Below are positions 6,791 through 16,029 of a stretch of 16,992 nucleotides of DNA, piece by piece; positions within the stretch are counted from its first letter, which is position 1, and the number at the start of each line of letters is the position of its first letter. A program made the translations under genes and the position numbers. The notes below the pieces were generated by a model that was not told the origin of the DNA, did no database searches, and saw only the letters and a list, made by a program, of their open reading frames with translations. Location of the stretch: assembly GCA_016930995.1 (NCBI GenBank), contig JAFGFQ010000128.1, positions 1 to 16,992 of the forward strand. The letters are read 5' to 3'. The stretch comes from Thermoplasmatota archaeon. GTDB lineage: Archaea > Thermoplasmatota > E2 > DHVEG-1.

Positions 6791-7552
6791 TTAGAAATTC
6801 CAGTAGCCTGCAATAACCCCATTTAGAACGTACTGTAAAATTATTAATCCACTGCAGTTTGTAATGACATCACCGATTTGAGGATGTCCTTCTGGTGGAA
6901 TCACACAACTGCCACTGCCAACGTTTTGAAAATCACTCCAGTTATATACTGCGATACTTCCGATAATATGGTACCCAACGATGGTTATGTTCTCTACGCC
7001 TTGAAGACCTTGGAATGTCGGCGTTCTCTCATAGATACGAAGACGTAGTGTACAGGTAGCGTTCAACAGATCGTTATCGATTACCCGCAGACTGACATTG
7101 TGATACCCTGGTTCTGTGTAACTGAAGCATGGCTCATCAGTCAGCACCCATGGCTCTGAATCGTCGTATTTCCACCATTCCTCAATGATTTCTCCATCAA
7201 GGTCAGTGGACAAACTTTTAAAGAAAATAGGAGTTCCAACCACTCTTAATTGATCCTTTAATGGGAAATAGATAAAACCCGCCTGTGGGTGGATAAAGCT
7301 TGTATATGTTCCCCGTATGATGAATCCAAGACTGCCATGAAAATAATCCTTGTAAATTGTTCTCCATCCAAAGGGAGACAAACTAAGGTAGATAATAACA
7401 TCACCAACAACACGGGGAAAGAATCCAAAAATGTTTTCTTCTTCGAAAGACGGTTTTTTATCTATCGCAGCATTCGATTGACCATTGAGAGAAGGTAGAC
7501 TTCCTGCTCCAACACACAACACTATCAATAGTATAACAAATAGTTGCTTCAT
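6791..7552 (-). CDS. Exported protein with a PKD-like domain
   Basis: This 253-aa protein has a signal peptide at residues 1-25 (MKQLFVILLIVLCVGAG..., cleavage near LNGQS). Residues about 104-175 form a PKD/immunoglobulin-like fold: FKSLSTDLDGEIIEEWW, then FSYTEPGYHNVSLRVIDND, which carries the conserved (D/E)PG-Y-x-V-x-L-x-V-x-D strand pattern. Flanking regions are beta-rich with N-glycosylation sequons, and three of its four mature-region cysteines (C142, C167, C216, C233) could pair. PKD domains are protein- or glycan-binding modules on archaeal surfaces and in secreted enzymes; no enzyme domain is visible here. A strong ribosome site (AAAGGAGGA, 7558-7566) and a TATA box at 7587-7597 fix the start. 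There is no membrane anchor, so release or association with the cell surface is expected. Confidence 0.82.
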   Translation of the reverse strand: MKQLFVILLIVLCVGAGSLPSLNGQSNAAIDKKPSFEEENIFGFFPRVVGDVIIYLSLSPFGWRTIYKDYFHGSLGFIIRGTYTSFIHPQAGFIYFPLKDQLRVVGTPIFFKSLSTDLDGEIIEEWWKYDDSEPWVLTDEPCFSYTEPGYHNVSLRVIDNDLLNATCTLRLRIYERTPTFQGLQGVENITIVGYHIIGSIAVYNWSDFQNVGSGSCVIPPEGHPQIGDVITNCSGLIILQYVLNGVIAGYWNF

Positions 7553-7586
7553 CTTTTTCCTCCTTTTAAAAAAATATCATGATACT

Positions 7587-7597
7587 GATATATAAAG
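7587..7597 (-). promoter_or_regulatory. TATA box of the PKD-protein gene
   Basis: On the minus strand CTTTATATATC lies about 25 nt before a predicted start near 7566, which leaves a leader of about 15 nt containing AAAGGAGGA before the ATG at 7552. Confidence 0.65.
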
Positions 7598-7923
7598 ACT
7601 ATGTCAACTCCTATCACTTATTGACGAAAAAAAACACACACTGTTGTTAATAGACTGTATCTGTCAAAGAAGGTGACCAACGAAGTTATCCCTTCTTGTT
7701 GTGCATTTGTTTTAAAGAATACATGGTGGGTTACGAGATCGTCTACAATTGAATAGTTCGTGTATCTGTTTTTTATCTGTACCATGAAAAAATCAGGTGG
7801 ATCTGATGGTTTTTCACCATCTCAGCAGGAGAAGTTTTTATTGAAATTTTTACACTTTTTTTTAAAATATGGTTTGGCAAGGTCAACTTACACAGCCAAA
7901 GAAATGTAAGAGACTCAATTGTT
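7598..7923. other. Spacer with no supported gene
   Basis: This AT-rich gap lies between the PKD gene promoter and the methyltransferase stop. It holds an imperfect hairpin, CTGATGGT (7803-7810) against ACCATCTCAG (7816-7825), with one bulged base. It also contains an unsupported 41-codon plus-strand frame (7784-7909) with no ribosome site. I see no RNA gene or mobile element that I can support. Confidence 0.5.
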
Positions 7924-8688
7924 TTATTTTTCTGCGATAACCAACATTTCATAATCCTCAGTTGTCAACGTATCCTCTCTACTGAACGCTCCAAGCTTTG
8001 CACCAAAAATATCGACGGTTGTAAATCCGAGAGATTTCAACATCCACGTAATCTCCGATGGAACATAATACCGTTCGTTGCACTGGAGCTCTTTTTTCTG
8101 TCCGTCATCGTCAACAACCGTAATCACACTTGTTTCTCTAAACGTCATCAAATCAAAATTGTTGATGATATACGAAGCAACCCCCTCCGTTTTTTCTGAA
8201 TTAATGAAATCTTTGACGGAATGGAAAAGCGGAAAAAGTCCGTTCAGGGTGGTAAATATGAATTTCCCGGTCTTTGGTTTTAAGGCCTGTGAGGCGTTTT
8301 CCAATATGCGAAAATTCATCTCATCGGTTTCCATTAACGAGAAACCGCCTTCACAGAGCATGATGACTACATCAAACTCAGAGGTGAATGGTAAGTGTCG
8401 TGCATCGTGTTTTTCAAACCGAACCAGGATGTTGTGTTTCTTTGCGTTTTCTTCTGCTCTTTTTAGCATTGATTCGGAGAGATCAATTCCAGTCACATGA
8501 TATCCGCGTTTTGCTAGTTCAATGGAATGTCTCCCCGTCCCACACCCAATATCAAGAATTTTCAGACCCTTAGCATATCCTATTTCTTTTTCGATGAAAT
8601 CACATTCACCAAACGTTCCCTGTGTAAATCGTTCTTTTTCATAGTTATGAGCGTAATTTTCAAATAATGCTTCATACCATTTTTTCAT
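7924..8688 (-). CDS. Class I SAM-dependent methyltransferase
   Basis: This 254-aa cytosolic methyltransferase has a Rossmann fold. Motif I KILDIGCGTGRH (residues 43-54) binds SAM, the acidic residue ending strand 2 is in VTGIDLSESML (D69), motif II/III is around HDARHLPF, and DVVIMLCEGGFSLM is motif IV. The order fits the Methyltransf_25/11 group, which acts on small molecules, lipids, tRNA or proteins; the substrate cannot be deduced. The N-terminal helix WYEALFENYAHNYEKERF is typical of this group. An AGAGGG ribosome site lies about 10 nt before the ATG. It lies 183 bp downstream of the YyaL gene in the same orientation, with a palindrome and TATA-like sequence between, so it probably has its own promoter. 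Confidence 0.9.
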   Translation of the reverse strand: MKKWYEALFENYAHNYEKERFTQGTFGECDFIEKEIGYAKGLKILDIGCGTGRHSIELAKRGYHVTGIDLSESMLKRAEENAKKHNILVRFEKHDARHLPFTSEFDVVIMLCEGGFSLMETDEMNFRILENASQALKPKTGKFIFTTLNGLFPLFHSVKDFINSEKTEGVASYIINNFDLMTFRETSVITVVDDDGQKKELQCNERYYVPSEITWMLKSLGFTTVDIFGAKLGAFSREDTLTTEDYEMLVIAEK

Positions 8689-8799
8689 CAGTAAAACCCT
8701 CTTGTTATGTTTCTAAATTTATTTTGCCAAGGTTATTTGTAATGATGTAGATAAGTATTACGAGTATATCTTGTAAAAATCTGCATTCTGTTTCTTTTT

Positions 8800-8814
8800 A
8801 TAGACAATGTCTAT
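8800..8814. promoter_or_regulatory. Perfect 15-bp palindrome overlapping a TATA-like box
   Basis: ATAGACAATGTCTAT is a perfect inverted repeat centred on one base (8807). On the minus strand it overlaps TCTATAAAAAG, a good TATA box for the methyltransferase, with a predicted start near 8775 and a leader of about 85 nt. This placement suits a repressor operator. The regulator is unknown. Confidence 0.45.
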
Positions 8815-8871
8815 GTTATAAACGAAAACGGATCTTTCGGGGTTACGGTTTTTCCTCTTCTGTTGAAAATT

Positions 8872-10953
8872 TTAATTAAAAAACTGGTTGATCTTATCAA
8901 TGTTTGTAATAGGTTGTTGACATTGTTGGTTTTTACACAGATAAATTGTTGCTTTATTGTCTATTTGAGAATATCCTTCGATAAGGGGCACTAAGGTGAC
9001 AATTGATGGTTCCTTGTTTGTTATTTCCTTTAAAATGATGACTGTATTCGGCTGATACATTGAATGTAATCTTTGAAGTATTTCCTGTGTATCTTTCGTA
9101 TCCTTATTTCCAACAATAACAATTTCATATGATGGCCCGATGGCAAAATCTAATCCTGAAATCATCTGGGTATAGCCACTTGGCATTGTATTGACCTCAT
9201 CTGAAAATGCTTTTGATATTTCTCTTGCTTTCTGTTCAAACGCTGTATTTCCCGTTATGCGTGCAAGTCGTATAAAATTATAAAATGAAATTGAATTTGC
9301 TGAGGGGATCGCACCATCATATGTCTCCTTCGTCCGATCAATAAGTTTTTCATTTGCATCCGATGTGAAGAACAAACCACCCTGTCTTTCATCCCAAAAA
9401 TGATGTATCAGATACTTGGTTAAATCAAGCGAGATTTCAAGATACCGTAGAGTAAAGGTTGCTTGATATAATTCGATTAGTCCCAGAATTAAAAACGCAT
9501 AGTCGTCTGCATACCCTGATATTTTTGATTCCTGTTTGCACGTTCGATGCAGTAATTCACCATCTGGTTTCATCATATTTTTTATAATGAAATTCAAGGC
9601 TTTTTCTGCGCTTTCAACATATCTTCTCTTATCAAAAACTTGTGCTGCTTTTGCTAATGCAGCGATCATAAGGCCATTCCAGTCAGTAAGGATTTTATCA
9701 TCTTTTTCAGGATGCGTTGTCTGTTCACGTACTCGATACAGTTTTTTACGTATTCTTTCTAAATTGATAAAGAGGTCTTTTTCGGTAATTTTGTAATAGT
9801 GAGCAAAATCCTTTCCACTCATTGGTTGGTGGAAAATGTTCAAATTACCAGATATTCCTCCCTCTTGTTTAAAATTACCCTCTTTTTTGATATCAAAGTA
9901 TTTCACAGCAAGATCAAATTCATCTGAGGGAAGGATTTTTTTTACTTCATCATACCGCCAAAGATAAAACTTCCCCTCCATTCCATCTGAATCTGCATCT
10001 TCCGCAGAATAAAAACCTCCTTCTTCTGATGTCATATCGCGCAGAACATAGTCAATTATCTCCTCTGCTGTTTTTTTAAAAACTTGTTTTCGTGTTGCTT
10101 GATACGCTTCAGTATATATCGTTATAAGCAGGGCTTGGTCATAAAGCATTTTTTCAAAATGAGGCAGTCTCCATTCCTTGTCAGTTGAATACCGATGGAA
10201 TCCAAAACCTATATGGTCATAGATTCCTCCCTGTCTCATCTGTTCAAGCGTTGTTTCTACCATTTTCAAGGAATATACATTACCGGTTCTTTTCCAATAT
10301 CGAAGTAAAAATAACAGATGATGTGGTGTTGGAAATTTCGGTTGAGAACCAAAACCTCCGTATCTCTCATCAAACGAGTTGAGGAGTTGATTGTAGGCAG
10401 TATCAAGAGTGGTGTGTGTTAATTCATCCCCCGGGCGTGATTTTGTTGTCATCTGTAAGGTTGTTGTTATTTTTTCCGCTGAGTGGACTACCTCTTTGTT
10501 GTTCTTTTCCCAAATATTTTTTATCTCAGGAATCAATTCTAACAGGCCTTTCATTCCATATCTTGTTTCTTTGGGTATGTATGTAGCAGCAAAAAATGGT
10601 TTTTTGTCAGGTGTCATGATAATTGTAAGTGGCCATCCTCCACCCCCTGTGATAAGGTGACAGACATTCATATAAATTTTATCAATGTCTGGTCGTTCTT
10701 CTCTATCGACCTTTATACATATGAAATGTTCATTAAGGAGAACAGCTACTTGTTTATCTTCAAAAGATTCATGTGCCATGACATGGCACCAGTGACATGT
10801 GGAGTAACCAATGGATAAAAAAATTGGTTTGTTTTTCTTTTTTGCAAGGGCAAAGGCTTCATTGCTCCAAGGATACCAATCGACTGGATTATGTACATGC
10901 TGAAGAAGATAGGGGCTTTTTTCATTCATCAGATGGTTCTTTTGTACATTCAT
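8872..10953 (-). CDS. YyaL/SPATA20-type thioredoxin-domain protein
   Basis: This 693-aa protein is full length for the DUF255/YyaL (SSP411) family. The N-terminal 120 or so residues carry the hallmark [20 protein letters not shown] and the thioredoxin-like site STCHWCHVM with C53-H-W-C56-H57, then [11 protein letters not shown] and GGGGWPLT. The remaining 550 or so residues form an (alpha/alpha)6-barrel like N-acylglucosamine epimerases and glycosidases (for example [38 protein letters not shown]). The family's biochemical activity is not settled; a redox or sugar-modifying role is proposed. It starts 3 nt after the SagB stop, so it is translated as the second gene of an operon. No signal peptide is present, so it should be cytosolic. 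Confidence 0.93.
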   Translation of the reverse strand: MNVQKNHLMNEKSPYLLQHVHNPVDWYPWSNEAFALAKKKNKPIFLSIGYSTCHWCHVMAHESFEDKQVAVLLNEHFICIKVDREERPDIDKIYMNVCHLITGGGGWPLTIIMTPDKKPFFAATYIPKETRYGMKGLLELIPEIKNIWEKNNKEVVHSAEKITTTLQMTTKSRPGDELTHTTLDTAYNQLLNSFDERYGGFGSQPKFPTPHHLLFLLRYWKRTGNVYSLKMVETTLEQMRQGGIYDHIGFGFHRYSTDKEWRLPHFEKMLYDQALLITIYTEAYQATRKQVFKKTAEEIIDYVLRDMTSEEGGFYSAEDADSDGMEGKFYLWRYDEVKKILPSDEFDLAVKYFDIKKEGNFKQEGGISGNLNIFHQPMSGKDFAHYYKITEKDLFINLERIRKKLYRVREQTTHPEKDDKILTDWNGLMIAALAKAAQVFDKRRYVESAEKALNFIIKNMMKPDGELLHRTCKQESKISGYADDYAFLILGLIELYQATFTLRYLEISLDLTKYLIHHFWDERQGGLFFTSDANEKLIDRTKETYDGAIPSANSISFYNFIRLARITGNTAFEQKAREISKAFSDEVNTMPSGYTQMISGLDFAIGPSYEIVIVGNKDTKDTQEILQRLHSMYQPNTVIILKEITNKEPSIVTLVPLIEGYSQIDNKATIYLCKNQQCQQPITNIDKINQFFN

Positions 10954-10956
10954 CTG

Positions 10957-11691
10957 TTAGTCTCCAACTGGTATGCCTACAACGCTCAGATACAGAGTGC
11001 TTTCTGTTATCCCATCGACATCAATTATTTGGTTGACTTCATCATCATACAAGGCAGCGATTTGACATGTTCCTAACTGTAGACTGGTCGCACTCAGGGC
11101 AAGATTTTCTGCGATATGACCAGCATCAAGATAGATATAACGATACGCTCGTTCACCATACTTGCACTTTGAACGATTAAATATTGCAGTCCAAATAAAG
11201 ACCGTAGCAGCATGAGAGCACATATATTGACCTAAGGCAGCATTCGAAATGTTCGTTCGAAAATCCCCTGTTTTTATCGTCTCAAGATTATGGTTTTTAA
11301 TATTATAATGATACACACCCTGAGGGATGGTATCTACCTTGTTTATTATAACATACGTCTCAATAGGGTATAAGGCCCCTGCAGAGGGTGCGGTTCGAAA
11401 CTCAAATCCAAACTCCCTTCTCTGAATACCTGTTGAAGCCCATAACAGATAGGAAAGCTGTTCTTGTGATATTGGTTTTTGAGAAAACTCCCTCGTACTT
11501 TTTCTTTTTTGTATGGCGTAATTGAGTGTTTCTGTTTTCATAGACTGAGGTGTCGTCAGTTTAATTTTTGGATTATTTTGATAATATTTATATTGGTCAG
11601 GTTGCAAAGACCAATCCGGTCTGTGATCAATTCTATTGCGATAATATTTTGTTTCTTGCTGAAATACATCACCGATTTTCTCTCTTGTAAT
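10957..11691 (-). CDS. SagB/ThcOx-type nitroreductase-family oxidoreductase
   Basis: This is an FMN-dependent dehydrogenase of the SagB type, probably dimeric and cytosolic; relatives oxidise azolines in bacteriocin pathways, but stand-alone archaeal forms have unknown substrates. Motifs, numbered from the start chosen here, are RKSTREF for FMN phosphate at about 63-69, RTAPSAGALYPIE at about 99-111, and a C-terminal YLDAGHIAENLALSATSLQLG...YLSVVGIP. The usual start would be TTG at 11607 (216 aa). Upstream of it the frame stays open and encodes the conserved SagB leader ETKYYRN...PDWSLQPDQYKYY, so that start is too late. The frame reaches a ribosome site GGGAGGT (11698-11704) followed by ATT at 11689-11691, with no ATG, GTG or TTG in between. 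I annotate the rare ATT start (244 aa) as likely; a point mutation or sequencing error at the start codon is the alternative. Confidence 0.82.
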   Translation of the reverse strand: MTREKIGDVFQQETKYYRNRIDHRPDWSLQPDQYKYYQNNPKIKLTTPQSMKTETLNYAIQKRKSTREFSQKPISQEQLSYLLWASTGIQRREFGFEFRTAPSAGALYPIETYVIINKVDTIPQGVYHYNIKNHNLETIKTGDFRTNISNAALGQYMCSHAATVFIWTAIFNRSKCKYGERAYRYIYLDAGHIAENLALSATSLQLGTCQIAALYDDEVNQIIDVDGITESTLYLSVVGIPVGD

Positions 11692-11697
11692 ATGTAT

Positions 11698-11738
11698 ACC
11701 TCCCGGTTTTTATAAGCAGAGTATTGCTACTTGATAAA
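11698..11738 (-). promoter_or_regulatory. Promoter and ribosome site of the SagB-YyaL operon
   Basis: On the minus strand a TATA-like ATTATTTTATCA (about 11727-11738) would start transcription near 11706, just before GGGAGGT (11698-11704). A second TATA-like TTATAAAAA (11707-11715) would start it near 11687, inside the reading frame. The first option agrees with use of the ribosome site. Confidence 0.4.
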
Positions 11739-11772
11739 ATAATTGTCTACCCTTTTTCAATCTTTTTCTCTT

Positions 11773-11850
11773 GTAAAAATTCAACGCATCTGGCGGGTAG
11801 TGACCAACTCAACAGGAGAATTTACATGTGAAAGTATACAACTATGGAGA
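11773..11850 (+). pseudogene. Remnant of a protein C-terminus (copy 1), probably transposase-like
   Basis: The plus frame encodes RIWRVVTNSTGEFTCESIQL (11785-11844) with no start signal, inside an AT-rich spacer. It aligns with the remnant at 15904-15981 (RFWRVTSHPKTGFLFECLQL) at R-x-W-R-V, TG, F, E, QL and L. The spacer 11716-11941 holds nothing else. The identity as a transposase tail is a guess from the genomic setting. Confidence 0.4.
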
Positions 11851-11941
11851 AGTTTGTTTTTAATAAGATATTCTTCCGAAAATATTTCCTTTTTTTTTTA
11901 TGAGATTTTTCATTATGTAACAGATTATACCTTGAGATTAA

Positions 11942-11963
11942 TTATATAAATATAAAATATATA
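11942..11963 (+). promoter_or_regulatory. TATA region of the ZIP transporter
   Basis: A block of alternating A/T (TTATATAAATATAAAATATATA) contains one or more TATA boxes 20-45 nt before the ATG at 11986. Only a weak GAGCGGA site at 11971-11977 precedes the start, so a short-leader or leaderless mRNA is likely. Confidence 0.45.
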
Positions 11964-11985
11964 TTATTAAGAGCGGATTGTAGGT

Positions 11986-12759
11986 ATGATACCTGAAAAT
12001 CTTTACATGGCCTTTTTATTCACAACAATAGCAGGGTTATCAACAGGAATCGGTAGTGCCATTGCTTATTTTATAAAAAAACCAAAAATACACTACCTCT
12101 GCTTCAGCCTGGGTCTTTCTGCAGGTATTATGTTGTATATATCTTTTGTAGAACTCCTCCCAGAAGCCTTTGAAGGAGTTGGTGAGTTATGGGGCCTATA
12201 TGCTTTTTTTGCAGGATTAATAGTAATAGGAATCATCGATATCTTGATACCTGATTTTGAAAATCCGCATCACTATAAACAGATAAGTACGAAAGAAAAA
12301 AAAGTCGATGAGAAACTCATGCGGATAGGCATTTTAACTGCTGTAGCAATCGCCATTCATAATTTTCCTGAGGGGCTTGCGATTTTTGGTTCAACGCTTG
12401 TGAACACTGAATTAGGGGTGTTGATTGCTTTTGCTATTGCTATCCATAACATCCCTGAAGGTATCTCAGTTTCCGTTCCAATTTTTTATGCGACGGGTGA
12501 TAAAAAGAAAGCATTCTTGTATTCTTTTTTATCAGGGTTCTCCGAACCTATTGCTGCGGTAGTTGGATTTCTCATATTATTACCGTTTTTATCAGAATGG
12601 GTCTTATCATTTCTGTTGGCATTTGTCGCAGGAATTATGGTCTATATTTCAGCAGATGAACTCTTACCAGCAGCACATGAATACGGACATGGACATTGTG
12701 TAATCCTTGGTTTGATACTAGGGATGTTCATCATGGCAGCAAGTCTACTAATGTTATAA
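11986..12759 (+). CDS. ZIP-family divalent metal transporter (ZupT-like)
   Basis: This 257-aa protein has eight predicted membrane helices and belongs to the ZIP family, which imports Zn2+, Fe2+ or Mn2+ into the cytosol. Helices 4 and 5 carry the metal-site signatures AIHNFPEG (123-130) and AIHNIPEG (152-159), with SEP (186-188) after them. The cytoplasmic loop at about 92-112 holds HH and many Lys/Glu. The C-terminus has HEYGHGH (231-237), a further His cluster. The length and paired HNxPEG motifs fit the ZupT/GufA branch. Metal preference cannot be read. It lies upstream of katG and DUF454 in the same orientation but has its own promoter; metal supply to the haem peroxidase neighbourhood is a speculative link. 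Confidence 0.93.
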   Translation: MIPENLYMAFLFTTIAGLSTGIGSAIAYFIKKPKIHYLCFSLGLSAGIMLYISFVELLPEAFEGVGELWGLYAFFAGLIVIGIIDILIPDFENPHHYKQISTKEKKVDEKLMRIGILTAVAIAIHNFPEGLAIFGSTLVNTELGVLIAFAIAIHNIPEGISVSVPIFYATGDKKKAFLYSFLSGFSEPIAAVVGFLILLPFLSEWVLSFLLAFVAGIMVYISADELLPAAHEYGHGHCVILGLILGMFIMAASLLML

Positions 12760-12997
12760 TCAAACTCCCAATAGAACGTTAGATATTTTTAGATTAAAAG
12801 CGGATGGAGAAAAAGAAGATGATGTCCAGCTTGAAAAATCAAGCCCCCTAAAAACTGGGTTATTTTGAATTTTAACAGGAGAAACTGAAGACGAACTTGG
12901 CGGGTTAAAAGGATTATACAGTAGAAGCATTGTGTTTAAAACATCTATTTCTTTTTTGTCTATAAGTATCGGTTCAAGTAACAACTACATTATTTAA
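12752..12997 (+). pseudogene. Decayed gene remnant between ZIP and DUF454
   Basis: A plus frame is open from 12752 to a TAA at 12995-12997 except for one TGA at 12866-12868. It encodes RTLDIFRLKADGEKEDDVQL and, after the TGA, ILTGETEDELGGLKGLYS. Codons are rich in purine-first Asp/Glu/Gly/Lys, as real genes are. There is no start codon or ribosome site. The opposite strand has a 74-codon Ser/Phe/Pro-rich frame (12760-12984) that looks like its shadow. I read this as the 3' remnant of a lost gene; the family is not recognised. Confidence 0.35.
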
Positions 12998-13000
12998 TTA
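12991..13000 (+). promoter_or_regulatory. TATA box of the DUF454 gene
   Basis: TATTTAATTA is centred about 30 nt before the ATG at 13026, with no ribosome site between them, which suggests a leaderless or nearly leaderless transcript. Confidence 0.45.
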
Positions 13001-13025
13001 ATCATATATTTGAGTTTTCGAACAG

Positions 13026-13439
13026 ATGGTTAAAAAATCGAATAGAGAAGATATGAAATTAAACAAATTTTTCAGATATTTTCTTATTATTGCCGGGATT
13101 GTTTTTTTAGGGTTTGGAATTATTGGAATTTTTTTACCAATACTTCCTACAACTCCTTTTTTATTACTTGCAGCTGCTTGTTTTGCTCGTAGTTCACAGA
13201 GATTTTACAATTGGCTTATGAACAATAGGTGGTTTGGTTCATATATCAAAAACTATCGTGAGGGCAGAGGGATTCCATTAAGATTTAAGATTTTTACGAT
13301 TTCTTTGTTGTGGTTAACTATATCTGCTTCTGTTTACTGTGTAATAAATAATTTTTGGATTCAAATAATCTTAATTATAATCGCTATTAGTGTGACCGTT
13401 CATGTACTTACTATCAGAACATATAGACACAAAAATTAG
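13026..13439 (+). CDS. DUF454 (YbaN-like) inner-membrane protein
   Basis: This 137-aa membrane protein has the diagnostic DUF454 block: GIIGIFLPILPTTPFLLLAA (residues 31-50), then ACFARSSQRFYNWLMNNRWFG and the basic stretch YREGRGIPLRFK. It has three or four membrane helices (about 17-52 as a hairpin, 88-107 and 111-130). The family is common in bacteria and some archaea and its function is unknown. ATG at 13026 fits the TATA position; a second in-frame ATG at 13053 would drop nine residues, mostly charged, and is possible. It is in the same direction as katG, with about 100 bp between. The coding region is strongly AT-rich, unlike the katG gene that follows. Confidence 0.88.
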   Translation: MVKKSNREDMKLNKFFRYFLIIAGIVFLGFGIIGIFLPILPTTPFLLLAAACFARSSQRFYNWLMNNRWFGSYIKNYREGRGIPLRFKIFTISLLWLTISASVYCVINNFWIQIILIIIAISVTVHVLTIRTYRHKN

Positions 13440-13452
13440 TTCGCACCATAAG

Positions 13453-15771
<2,319 letters not shown>

Positions 15772-15903
15772 GTCTCTGAATTGCACTGTCCAATGATAGT
15801 ATTATTAGCCTAGCCGATTAAGGATTTCTTCTACCTTTTAAAAATCTTCCCAAACAGAAAAAAAAGGGTTGATTAAGGTTAAGAGCTCAGCTGTTGCAAT
15901 ATA

Positions 15904-15981
15904 CGGTTCTGGCGGGTTACAAGTCATCCAAAAACAGGTTTTCTCTTTGAATGTTTACAACTGAATCAACGGTTAAAATAA
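15904..15981 (+). pseudogene. Remnant of a protein C-terminus (copy 2), probably transposase-like
   Basis: The frame encodes RFWRVTSHPKTGFLFECLQL followed by NQRLK and a TAA at 15979-15981, so the original protein end seems kept while the upstream frame is closed by stops. It aligns with copy 1 at 11785-11844 and has the same orientation. The rest of the spacer 15772-16029 shows nothing that I can support. Confidence 0.42.
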
Positions 15982-16029
15982 TGAAGCTATATCACACATC
16001 TTCTGTTTGTTTTCTTGTGTGTATCCTTT

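Noticed and set aside
7722..7760. A possible third copy of the R-x-W-R-V remnant (TWWVTRSSTIE then a stop).
   Set aside because: Only W, VT, T and E agree with the other two copies, which could be chance in a short stretch.
7784..7909. A 41-codon plus-strand frame beginning MKKSGGSDGFSPSQQEK.
   Set aside because: No ribosome site and no convincing TATA box at the right distance; the region is T-rich and the middle overlaps a hairpin. Too weak to call a gene.
8821..8871. AAAACGG / CGGTTTT-like dyad after the YyaL gene, as a terminator.
   Set aside because: The arms do not pair properly beyond five A/T-rich bases.
12760..12984. Minus-strand 74-codon frame after the ZIP gene.
   Set aside because: Ser/Pro/Phe-rich composition typical of a reverse-strand shadow, no ribosome site, and the plus strand has better coding character.
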